A DNA stretch of 64,000 bases, taken from NCBI GenBank assembly GCA_002989075.1, contig PSQN01000006.1:248001-312000 (forward strand), written 5' to 3'. The notes under the pieces are model-generated. The model searched no databases. It saw only the letters and a program-made list of their open reading frames with translations, and was not told the origin of the DNA. The stretch is from Arthonia radiata. Lineage: Eukaryota; Ascomycota; Arthoniomycetes; Arthoniales; Arthoniaceae. Numbering within the stretch: the stretch's first letter is position 1; every line of letters begins with the position of its first letter. The position numbers were made by a program, and so were the translations under genes. Positions 43,886 to 53,286 of this stretch are shown piece after piece.

Positions 43886-45946
43886 ATGGCGCACGCCAAC
43901 CTTGGCATCTCCGTGAAGCAGGTTCTCAATCGCTGCATGGCGTTGCAAGAGACCAATCCCCACGAGTTTCGAGAACGCCTGGAGATTCCTGCCGACGCCG
44001 ACGACGAAGAAACCTTGGGTGAGGTCGTCAAGATCGTTTTCCGCGGTGAGGAAGTTTGCTCATTACATCTAACGCCTAATTAAATATCGCTAATTGAAAA
44101 TAAAACAGGAGACGATGCTCTTGTCCTGATGGATGAATATTTCAGAGTAAACCCCGGCGCCAGCGGTCTCAAGCAGGCTGCAAAGACTACGCAAGCTTCT
44201 CCTGAGCTCTCCAGTCCGGCTGCGCTTACCAATGCGGCGCTTGAAGTCGACACACATTTCAAGTAAGTCTACAGCCTCCGCACATCCTCCTCTGCTGTTT
44301 GCTGCCGGTATTACGGCCGTTGAGACAGAGGCGTTGTCTAGAGACCCCAATTCTGAAAGCAAGACGCACACGCGTGTGTGCTCTCTTAAAATGAATCGTA
44401 CTGATACGTCGCGCTCTAGCTCGGGTGCCGAACCTGCAGCTGCTGCCACAATGTCAAGCGATCCCGCGAGCACTGGAAGAGAAGCACTTCCACGGCCAAA
44501 TCTAGTCCCTGAATCTGCTGTTGACACGGATGTCAGGAGCGTCGTTAAAGACATTGCTGCGAACGATGGGGGGCTCACCCTCTTCAAACCCTTCAACGAT
44601 GGAGAGATTGCCCCCTTCGAGGCCTTGAATGGTGGAGGGCTTGTCTATTTCGAAGCCTCGAGCGTTCCAGGATTCAACCTTCTGGAAGACTTGGATGATG
44701 CAAACGCGGAGCAGACTACAGCCACTCTTTCTGATGCTATTGCCGAAGATACAGCCGCGTTGGGCTCGCGTGGTGCAATTACAGCCACGGAAGAAGCCCT
44801 GGCCAATTTCATCAATGCTGAAGCAGAGGTGAATGCCGGACAGCTTCCCACTCACGAGTCTATTGCCGCCGAGAACGTCTCCGCCGAGGAACCCTCCGCC
44901 GAGAAAGCCTCGATTGATGCTCCCGACGTCGCCCCAGATGTCGCAACCGATACCGCGTTGGTTTCTCAGCCTGCAGTGACCGGAGCCGCAACGACAGCCG
45001 ACACAGAGTCTCCCGCCAAATCGACGTCCGCGACCAAGATGAAGCTCCGCAAGCGTCCCCCACCAGCGGTGCCCGACGCCGCCAACAAAGCAAAGAAACG
45101 ACAAGCCAAGCCAATCAAAGACGATGCGGAGGAAGTAGTCGGATATTCCACCGATCAAGAGCAGATCGCATGGCTCGCTCAGCTCCTGCGTTCTTATGTC
45201 GGCGACAGGGCCACCGATTTAGATCTGAACAAGGTCGTCGACGCTATGATGGACGTATTTCCTCAGGCTCGCATGCCGATGCGTGGTTTCGGCGAGACGC
45301 CGCAGTTTATGCTCCAGTCTTATGTGCCCTGCCTCAACTTCATGGCCGGTCGCAAGTGCAAGAACGCACCAGGTAAGTTCTCAGCAAAACCCCCTGCTTG
45401 AGCTTGTGTTTTGCAGCAATCAAGTAGCTGGCGCAGCCGGCGTGGCCCAATAATGGCCGCTTTCGCTCAGACACCAGGAGACATGTATGCTGTGCAAAGA
45501 GGACTATGCTAACCCATATGACCTTTAGATTCCTATATGTGCGGTCGGCACCACTGGCTATGTGGCTTCCTTTGGATTCTTGGTCTGCAAATGGTCAAGC
45601 ATGCTGAGATCTCCCGTGGCGGCCACCTCCGCGCCTCGCAGCACGGTCTAGACGGCGTCAATTACAACCCAGGCGACCGCTTCTGCATCAACTGGGCAGT
45701 TCGGGGCTTGCTCGATGGGCCGTCGCCTGAGAAATGCGAGGACGACGACTTGCGCCATGCCACCGAAGGTGCGGCCCAAAATGTGCCAAAAAGCACAAAA
45801 AGATCCCGGAGTATCTTCACTCGGTCCTGGTGCTGGAGCGTTTCGTTCTCTCCCTGTACAAGGAGGAGAGCGCGTTTAGCCGCCAGATCCACCGCGACAC
45901 CATGTTGGCCTTTGGTTTCGCGGAGCATGAGCTTGAGGCGTTGTAG
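43886..45946 (+). CDS. Zinc-finger family gene A (variant C-x8-C-x8-C-x3-H), frameshifted near its end
   Basis: Exons 43886-44045, 44109-44262, 44342-45372 and 45529-45946 splice in phase. About 587 aa if the break is ignored. The N-terminus is helical (MAHANLGISVKQVLNRCMAL, FRERLEIPADADDE). A long Ala/Glu/Ser-rich middle follows, then a basic stretch (KMKLRKRPPP, KAKKRQAKP). The finger is C435-x8-C444-x8-C453-x3-H457 (YVPCLNFMAGRKC, then SYMCGRHH); the intron falls between second and third Cys, and gene C has exactly the same spacing. Then come LQMVKHAEISRG and RFCINWAVRGLLDG, shared with gene C. Past DDDLRHATEG the homologous frame (KCAKKHKKIPEYLHSVLVLE ... AFGFAEHELEAL) continues one base out of register, in or near 45,740-45,800. 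This is a real mutation or an assembly error near an A-run. Confidence 0.65.
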
Positions 45947-45949
45947 GTC

Positions 45950-47260
45950 AAGTGGAGAGCAGCTGTAGCATATGAAATTAAATCAGATTACGCTCGTGAA
46001 TGAACAGTACTCCGGCGCTTGCATAAAATCAGCCAATTTGGGACCTTCCTTGCCATGGTGTTCTGCTCTTCATTTCGGACACCCGCTTGAGGTCGCCATG
46101 GTATCCTGCTCTTTTGTCTTGGACACGTCCTTGAGGCGGCGATGAGCGAACGGACAGCTTCACTGACTTGTGAGATCTAATCAGAACTCGGCGGTAAATG
46201 GGCTGATACTCCGGCGCCTGCAGAGACTCAGCCATTATAAGACCTCTCTTGCCGGCGTGTTCTACTCTTCATTTCGGACCAGTGCTTAAGGCGGCGAAGA
46301 GCAGGTACACAGTCTCAGTAGCTTGTGAAATCCAATCAAAGCTCGTCGGTGAAGGGGCCAATAATCCGGCGTCTCCAGAAACACCCCGATTTGGAGACCG
46401 TTCCTACCACGGTGTTCTGCTCTTCATTCTGGACGCGTGCTAGAGGCTTGCCACGAGCAGGTACACAGCTCTAGTTGATTGGGGAGTTCGGCCAATATTT
46501 GACCGTGCAAGGGCCCATATTCCGGCGTCTACAGATACACCCCAGTCTTGAGACCTTTCCCACCAGGGTGATCTGCTCTTCCTTTCGATCATGTATTTGA
46601 GGCGGAGGAGAACAAGTACAGAGCCTTCGATATTGAGGAATACGTTTTAGCTTTCGTCACAAGAGAGCCCATACTCCGCCGTCTGTAGAAATAGCTTAAT
46701 CTCGAGACCGTCTTGCCAGATTGTTCTGCTCTTCATTTCGACCATGTGCTTGAGGCACAGGAGAGCAATTTGAGAGCCTGCCCAAGATAGGGATATGTCT
46801 CGAATATGGTCGCGAAGAAGCCAATACTCCGGCGTCCGTAGTGAAATAGCAAATCTGACACGCTTGTTGCCAGATGCGCTGCTCTTCATTCGAACATGAT
46901 CTTGAGGCGAAGGGAGAGTAGAGAGCCTTTCTCGTGTATGGAATATGACTGGAACATGCTCGCGAATCAGCCGATATCCCGGCGTCGATAGAGACACCAC
47001 GATATTGAGACCCTCGCATGCGGCTCTTCATTCTCGATACTGAACGCGTAGATATCCGCGCCTTGTAGAGGACTGTCATCAAGCTTTAAGAAACTCGAAA
47101 ACAAATGGAGAGAGCCCCTGTAGCATATGGAATATCATATAGAACTGGTCAAGAAGTAGCCAATACTCCAGCGTCAGCCGAAACAGGGCAGTTTCAGGAC
47201 CCATCTGACCAAGGCATGCAGCTGTTCATCTCGGACGCTGGGCATGTACGTCAGCGCGCT
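45950..47260 (+). repeat. Tandem array of ~154-bp degenerate monomers
   Basis: Begins at the stop codon of gene A. The anchor TACTCCGGCG or close variants recurs at 46,008, 46,207, 46,362, 46,518, 46,672, 46,825, 46,975 and 47,164 (intervals 199, 155, 156, 154, 153, 150 and 189). About 45-60 bp after each anchor comes GTGTTCTGCTCTTCATTTCG or a variant, then CTTGAGGCGG and a GAGCAGGTACAGAG-like block. The first and last monomers share a GGAGAG...TGTAGCATATG block that, in the first, lies just after the gene A stop codon, so the monomer includes gene 3' flank. No coding frame is conserved. Confidence 0.8.
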
Positions 47261-47336
47261 TTGCAGATACTCAACATAACACTGTGCGATTCTATCAAGA
47301 TTCTGCGGACTTATTGCTATTTCGTCTAAGTACATG

Positions 47337-48880
47337 GGAAGTCGTCTCAGCTTGGCCTGCTTGCTAGCAAACAATGACCGTAACACTCAACGCCACGAGT
47401 AGGCGCGACTTCATCGTTGAGCAAAAACGTTTGAATAAATTTCTCTTTGGCTCGACAGAGGATCCCGTGCAGGAAGATCTTGTCGAGTGTCTCTGTATCG
47501 TTTCAATTTGACCCCGGGTTCCCTGACGCTTCCTTGTGGAGGTAGGAAGAAGCTTGCAATGCAAGTAGTGACAGAGTTGAACTGCCCATGGAGTGTGAAG
47601 ACGAGAGATCACTTCACGTCTAGACACAGCCACCAACCGTGTAAGGACAGGCTGTTGCCCCTGCCCAGACGAGCCCACAAAGCGAAGAGACCGGCTGTTG
47701 CCCCGGCCTAGTCACCAATCCAAATTTGTAAGGACAGGCTGTTGCCCCTGCCCAGACGAGCCCACAAAGCGAAGAGACCGGCTGTTGCTCCGGCCTAGTC
47801 ACCATTCCAAGTTGCAAGGACAGGCTGTTTCCCCTGCCCAGGCGGCCCACAAAGCGAAGAGACCGGCTGTTGCCCCGGCCTAGTCGCGGTCGTGAAGAGA
47901 CAAGCTGTTGCTCTTGCCTAGTCACTTAACCCACAATATGAAGAGACCGGCTGTTGCTCCGGCCTAGACACAGAACGTTCGAAGAAGGTTTGACGACAAT
48001 GATGAAAGCCACTGACCAATGGTGCAGAGGCGGGTTGAGTTGCGTCAGACACTGACAGGCATGTTGAGCCGATTTAACGCGCTTTGGAGGATGACCTGAT
48101 GATCGGTCGGAGGTCGTTGAAAACAGGTCGAACGTGAAAGATGGCTGGCTGTTGCGACATTGACTGGTGGAGGTGCGGACGATTTGGCGTGTATGGTAGA
48201 TTTGAAGACTTGATTTGACGCGTCCGTTGATGGTTCGAAATAGCTTGGCGTTGGACTGAGATGACCTTCGATGATCGATGTAGGGCGAGGTGATGTTCGA
48301 TGAGCTCCTCTCGGTTGAGGGATGACGCGGTGATGACGGTGATAATGAGGTTGATGATGATCAAGGTTCACATCGAAGCTCGTAAATGACATTTGCTGAT
48401 GAGGTGCGGTCGAGGATGAGGAGCCGACTGTTATTACCGTGACTTGAGGATGATTTTGGTTTGGTCGATGAGAAGAGCTTGAGGACCTCGATTCTCGGTA
48501 CCTTTGACGGCAATGGTGAAGACGGTCTTCGCCATGATTTGAAGTTGAACGATGGCGGTGGTCGGAGGTTCGTGTTTGCGACTTATGCAGGTATATTGGT
48601 GAAGGAGGTCTGAGAGCGTTGACGAATCGAGAGGAAGAGATCGTTCCGGTAAGATATCCTGAGGAATGTTGATGGTGGTGCTTGATGCTCAAGAAGGTAG
48701 AGAGATTCTTAGCAGTCCCCTGATGCATCAAAAGCTCAAGGGAAAGTCGCAAGCGTGAGCTTCTTGTTGCTTGCTCAATGCCGTGGAAGAAACAGGATCA
48801 CGCGAGATCTAGAGTTGGGACTACGGAAGAGATAAAAATGTGAGAGGCTGGGTTTTAAAGGGTTGCCAACCCTAACAAAC
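47337..48880 (+). repeat. Dispersed element R3
   Basis: Third family copy. The head (47,337-47,520) is closest to R4: GAAGTCGTCT(C/T)AGCTTGGCC, GTAACACTCAACGCCACGAG, TAGGCGCGACTTC, GAGCAAAAAC, TCTTTGGCTCG, GGATCCCGTGCAGGA, TGTCGAGTGTC, CTGTATCGTTTCAATTTGAC. The hairpin array is at 47,641-47,970 and a GATG/TTGA-rich tail runs to about 48,880. A minus-strand frame of 235 codons covers the tail, His/Ser/Pro-rich, starting without ATG; I treat it as compositional. Confidence 0.78.
47641..47970 (+). repeat. R3 hairpin array, ~43-bp period, loop CTGTTGCC/T
   Basis: Eight hairpins with left arms at 47,648, 47,691, 47,735, 47,778, 47,821, 47,863, 47,901 and 47,948. Arms alternate CAGG/CCTG and CCGG/CCGG; the seventh is CAAG/CTTG. 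All eight pair over 4 bp around the 8-nt loop CTGTTGCC or CTGTTGCT (one CTGTTTCC). Spacers include CCCACAAAGCGAAGAGA and AGTCACCA blocks. Confidence 0.9.
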
Positions 48881-49928
48881 TGTGCACCACCTTGACTTTC
48901 GCTCGTCAACGCGACCTTTGTCGCAGGTGCTCAAGCTACATTTCCTGGATCATTGGGCGAGCTACACGAGAACTCTGTAAATAACCATCGGTCGCGAGGC
49001 AGCCGTCGTTGGTTCGCAGTGCCACGATGCGAAGCTTGGGCGTTCCAAAGATAGACTAGCGCGGTATGAACAGGGATGAAACGACCACATCTCTGTTCAA
49101 ACTCACAAACTCGATCTTTCATAAGCAAGCATCTAGCGTGACAGCCTGCCGGAAGACTTTCCGTCAACGTGTTTCATTGAAATCCATTCCGGCGCACAGG
49201 TTATTTAGATATAGATCTTAGGCGAAGATTTGTGACACGCGCTGACTTGCCGTTTGGCTAATGGCGGCCGACAAGTGGACAATGGTTGATGGAATCAATT
49301 AATTTGATGCTTGTAGACAGGATGAAAAGCGCGGCTCGGGAGCATTTGTACACGCTCAGGGCTGCCTCGCCTTGCATTCATCCCTCCTCCATACCCCCTC
49401 TCATCTTCTCCTCTGGCTACTGTACAGACTGGAGTTCATCCTGCACTGTCACTCAATCCGCGAGAGTTAGCAGAATTTATACGTTCAGTGAGGTCTCAAT
49501 GAGGACGGATCATCAAGCCATAGGCAAACGTTTGCCTAGCCCTTCAGGATGCACTACCTGTGATCATCACCAGGTTGTCCGGTGGGTAAGTCTTCCAGGC
49601 GCAGTGGTTTTTCCGTTGAGCTCTGCATCCTATTATCCAGATTGTATCTTTTTGAGGCGGTTTGTTTCCGGCCTTATGGTGGTACAAGAGGTGGGAGTTC
49701 CGGCCGATGATGGAGCCAGGAGCGTCCACACCTGATATTTTCCTTCTTTTACGCCAAGTTCCGCGCTACTATCAGCCCTACGCGACCATTTATTTTGTTG
49801 GCTTCCTTTCCCTCTTTGGAACTCATCCTTCTCCATCTCTTGTTGCTGATCTGCATCTCTCTTTTATCACTGTTGCACTTCTCTCATGACTGGACTTTAT
49901 TGCAACGCATAAACCATTACTAACAGCC
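48881..49928. other. Intergenic region upstream of family gene C
   Basis: No gene supported. CT-rich leader sequence at 49,740-49,890 precedes the ATG at 49,929. Confidence 0.4.
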
Positions 49929-51429
49929 ATGTCAGTCCACCATGTCAAGCTCTTTTCCGCACTTGTGGAGTCTGACCCAGTCTGGGCTCTAAACGATGTC
50001 AATTTCACTGTCGACAGAACCCTTCTGAAGGTTGAGTACTCCGTGGACCTGACCAGTAAGTTCTTGGGCCCATCTTGCTTGATGCTGACAGTTCGTTCCA
50101 AGAATTAACCACCGATTAGATGAGGTCTTTCGCGCAGCGTCCAGCAAAACACGCAAGGTTCTGATCGCGATTCTTCAGAACCTTCCGGGATCTACTCCAG
50201 ATGGCGTGAGACTCCGAGCGTCTTCCGCGCCGCCGCCATCCTCAATCGGACTCGTGTCTGAGTTTGCAGCTGAGGCTATAGCCACGACTGATTCTGCGAC
50301 TGAACACAAGCATGTCCTCGATGCCGAGCCAGTAGCTACAGACGAGAATGAAGCTGCGGCTAACTCGACCCCGATGCCAGCTTCCAGCTCTACGCTTCCT
50401 GAGATCGCACGTCAGGCTGGAGATGCAGCTAATCCGACCCTAGAGACACCCTCCAGCTCCAAGCTACCAGAAATCCAGTCTACGGGTGAAGGTGTATACA
50501 AGTCCGGCTCTAAGTCAAAGGCAAAGCGTCCCCGGAGCGCAGACGTCGAAGCTATCCCCGCCTCTGCCAACAAGGCCCGTAAACGACGTACCAAGCTGAC
50601 TAACAACGACCCCGTTTCTGTTACTGATGCAGTTCTCCAGAGCATCTCTACTCAGCCATCTGTTACTCAGCCATCAGCCGTCGCATCAGTCAAGTCCCCG
50701 TCGTTCGTCCCCTCCCCTGAACTCCAACTAGTCGGTGAAGATGAGTTACCTCCGCTTCTCATCGAGTGGGTACGCTGGTGCGTTGATGTCCGCAAGTGCA
50801 CCAATCTAGACCTCTGGGCGGTGAAGGTCTGCCGACGCACCTATCAACAGGCGAAGTGGAAGAAGAACGTACGTATACTGCACGGTCAAATATTTGACTA
50901 GCCGCTCTACTGACTAAAACCCCAGTGGACGAAGCGTGAGATGTTTGAGGTCTTCGGCCCGTGCATGTTCCGGTTCGCCGGTTTGGAGTGCCGTCCTGGC
51001 ATACTCTTCGAGCTCTGCCAACAAGAGCACTTGTTCGACGCTTATGAGTTCTGGATGGCGGTTCAGACCCTCAAGCATCCAGCTGAGTCTCGTGGTGCGA
51101 ATCTATGTCGCCGCACCAGCCAGCGCAAGCGCCTCCAGGGTGTGAGCTACCAACCCCGTCAGCGACTGTGCGTTGATTGGGCTGTGCGGGGTTTCATGGA
51201 CGGCGTTGCTCACCCGCCGTGCAGCAAGCAGAATTATTCTCACGCCGAAGAGCCCGAGATCTTGCAGTGTTCTCAGGAGCATCGCAAGCTGCCGGACTAC
51301 TTCCACTCCGTTGAGGTGTATGAGGACGGTATACTCAGCGTATATCGGCGCGGTAGTGTGGCGCTCCGTCAACAGGCTCACCAGGACATGCTGGTGCTGG
51401 GCTTCGACGAGGAAGAGGTCAAGATCTGA
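49929..51429 (+). CDS. Zinc-finger family gene C (variant C-x8-C-x8-C-x3-H), intact
   Basis: The best-preserved family member. Exons 49929-50055, 50120-50868 and 50926-51429 join in phase to 459 aa without breaks. The N-terminus (MSVHHVKLFSALVESDPVWA ... LLKVEYSVDL) resembles gene B's. Residues ~75-230 are Ala/Ser/Thr-rich with a basic patch (KAKRPRSADV, KARKRRTKL), a likely nuclear signal. WVRWCVDVRKCTNLDLWAVK precedes the zinc site C305-x8-C314-x8-C323-x3-H327 (FGPCMFRFAGLEC, then ELCQQEH). Then VQTLKHPAESRG, RLCVDWAVRGFMDG, LPDYFHSVEVYEDGILSVYR and the terminal VLGFDEEEVKI. Role unknown; nucleic-acid binding is an inference from the CCCH-like site. Confidence 0.82.
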
Positions 51430-52238
51430 GAAGAGGGTCTAGCATGAGCATGAACGAGGATAGTATCAACCCTAGAAGGTGTCAAAGATGGCACCTCTCT
51501 GAGCGGTTGTCGAATTTGTTGAGAACGACAGCTCAGCTCAAAAGCTACCGGCGCTGTCCGATCATAGACTTTGATGGGCGAACACAAGGTCAGGACTCAT
51601 TTACTGCTTAGCACAAGCAGATGCGCGAGTAGTAGCAACAAAGGCTTCATGATTTCTGCAAAGGCGGTTTGAGATAGCACAGTTGCTAGCAATTGTCAAT
51701 GTCACAAGTACACTCATCTTCTTCTAACGTCCTACTCGTGACGGTATGCTTTATGATCTTCACTGCGGATCTATCGCCTTTGCGTACCCCAAGAGAAGTG
51801 CTTGTAATCACATTGATTGTCTTGATAGATGGTCACGGTGCTCTATATTTGAAGGGGTCACCTATCTCAAAGCAAGCTCGCTATTGGAGCAACGGAAGTA
51901 TATATCCAATTCTCAAACTTCAAGGTATTGGGCGCCTTGTGCATTCTACAGAATGCTCAACGAAGACTTTCCAGACCACACAAGACTGCGTTTGCCCACA
52001 CTCCAGCAGTCCACTAGCATCTAGAAGCACTGCGCTCGGCTTTATGAGCCAGGGCCTCAAACTTGTAGAGAAACTACCTCGAAGAAGCTAATTGGGGTGT
52101 TGCAGAGATGCTCAAGCAAATCCAATTCAGGAACGGATATTCCAGTTGGTACATTCCTGCAACTTCCTGATCGTCTGAAACAGAAGCTCTGTTGTGCCAT
52201 TGAACACGCCGACTGTGGACGATGCAACAGTCTCCGTT
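51430..52238. other. Intergenic region
   Basis: Overlapping short frames at 51,693-52,091 without domain. Nothing supported. Confidence 0.35.
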
Positions 52239-52862
52239 CTAAGCGGATTCAGCGCATGCAGCTTGCTTCTGAGTACTGAGCGTAGATGCTCTGATCGTCT
52301 CTGAGAGGCGACTATGAGCTTTACGACAGAGACCTTTCTGAAAAGCTTGAAGATACAGCAAGCATGTGTTTCGTCGAAATTCTACTTCACTGCAACTACG
52401 CACTTGTGCCCCGTCTGTCATGATACGCATCCCACGGACAAAATGAACCAGAGAGTCCTCATTAGTCACTCCGACCGGTTCTCCTTCTTCGTTGTGGTAC
52501 ACAAACCCCATCTGCTCCATAAATTCTTCCAGGCCGAACTCGGCCATTGCCTTCGTCACGAGGGGGGCGTAGGTGATATCGTCTGGCGAGAGTTTGGTGG
52601 GAACACGTACGGGCTCCGCAACGAGCTCGCGAAGAGGCGCCTTGAAGTGGCTGTCGGGGGACTCAGCGTCGGTGACGCGAATTGTGCAGTAGGTGAGGTT
52701 TTCATGCTTGCGAGGTGAACCGGCGGCGGGTTTGGCATGTTCGCGAGACTTGCCGTTGCCGATAGAGTGAGGATTCTCCCCTTCGACTTCATCGTCAAAG
52801 AACAAACTCTGAACGCAAGGTTGACCATCTCGAGGATGCGACGCTAGCCTCGCCAGCGCCAA
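52239..52862 (-). CDS. Hypothetical protein, 5' end unresolved
   Basis: A 207-codon open frame with protein-like composition: DDEVEGENPHSIGNGKSREH, then LSPDDITYAPLVTKAMAEFG, LEEFMEQMGFVYHNEEGEPV and VHFVRGMRIMTDGAQV. The frame opens without ATG. An adjacent upstream frame on the same strand at about 52,820-52,950 begins MKQMTAAAIVNKAMIRIYLE and could be a 5' exon, but no clean intron was found. No family recognised. It could be a small accessory gene or a decayed fragment. Confidence 0.35.
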   Translation of the reverse strand: MALARLASHPRDGQPCVQSLFFDDEVEGENPHSIGNGKSREHAKPAAGSPRKHENLTYCTIRVTDAESPDSHFKAPLRELVAEPVRVPTKLSPDDITYAPLVTKAMAEFGLEEFMEQMGFVYHNEEGEPVGVTNEDSLVHFVRGMRIMTDGAQVRSCSEVEFRRNTCLLYLQAFQKGLCRKAHSRLSETIRASTLSTQKQAACAESA

Positions 52863-53286
52863 AGGATGTTGCCCTTTCCAAGTAGATGCGAATCATGGCT
52901 TTGTTGACGATGGCAGCTGCAGTCATCTGCTTCATCAGGGTCAAGAGTCGCGTTCTATACATGTTACTTCCTGGCGCTGCTTGTCTTTTTGTTTAGGAAA
53001 CAGTCTCTTATGAACATCCTGCTGGAAAGATCCGCTGCATGACCGTACCTGACATGGGTGTTTCGTATGCTACGCTGTAAGCTCGAGACAAAGCAATGGA
53101 AACTTGAAATGGGGATATGTGATCGAATGCATAAGTGCTATCTTTACGATGTTTTATCCCGTCTGGGCGTTCCCAATACCATATTGCTATGCAGATATTC
53201 AATGCAGGGGTCGATAGGATGCAAAGAAACATAGAAGACCAGAACTTTGTCCACACTTGCGCCCTTCGACCGTATTATGTACACAG

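Noticed and set aside
45950-47260. Centromeric satellite
   Set aside because: The period is suggestive, but only eight highly diverged monomers exist and active-looking genes flank them. I keep it as a tandem array only.
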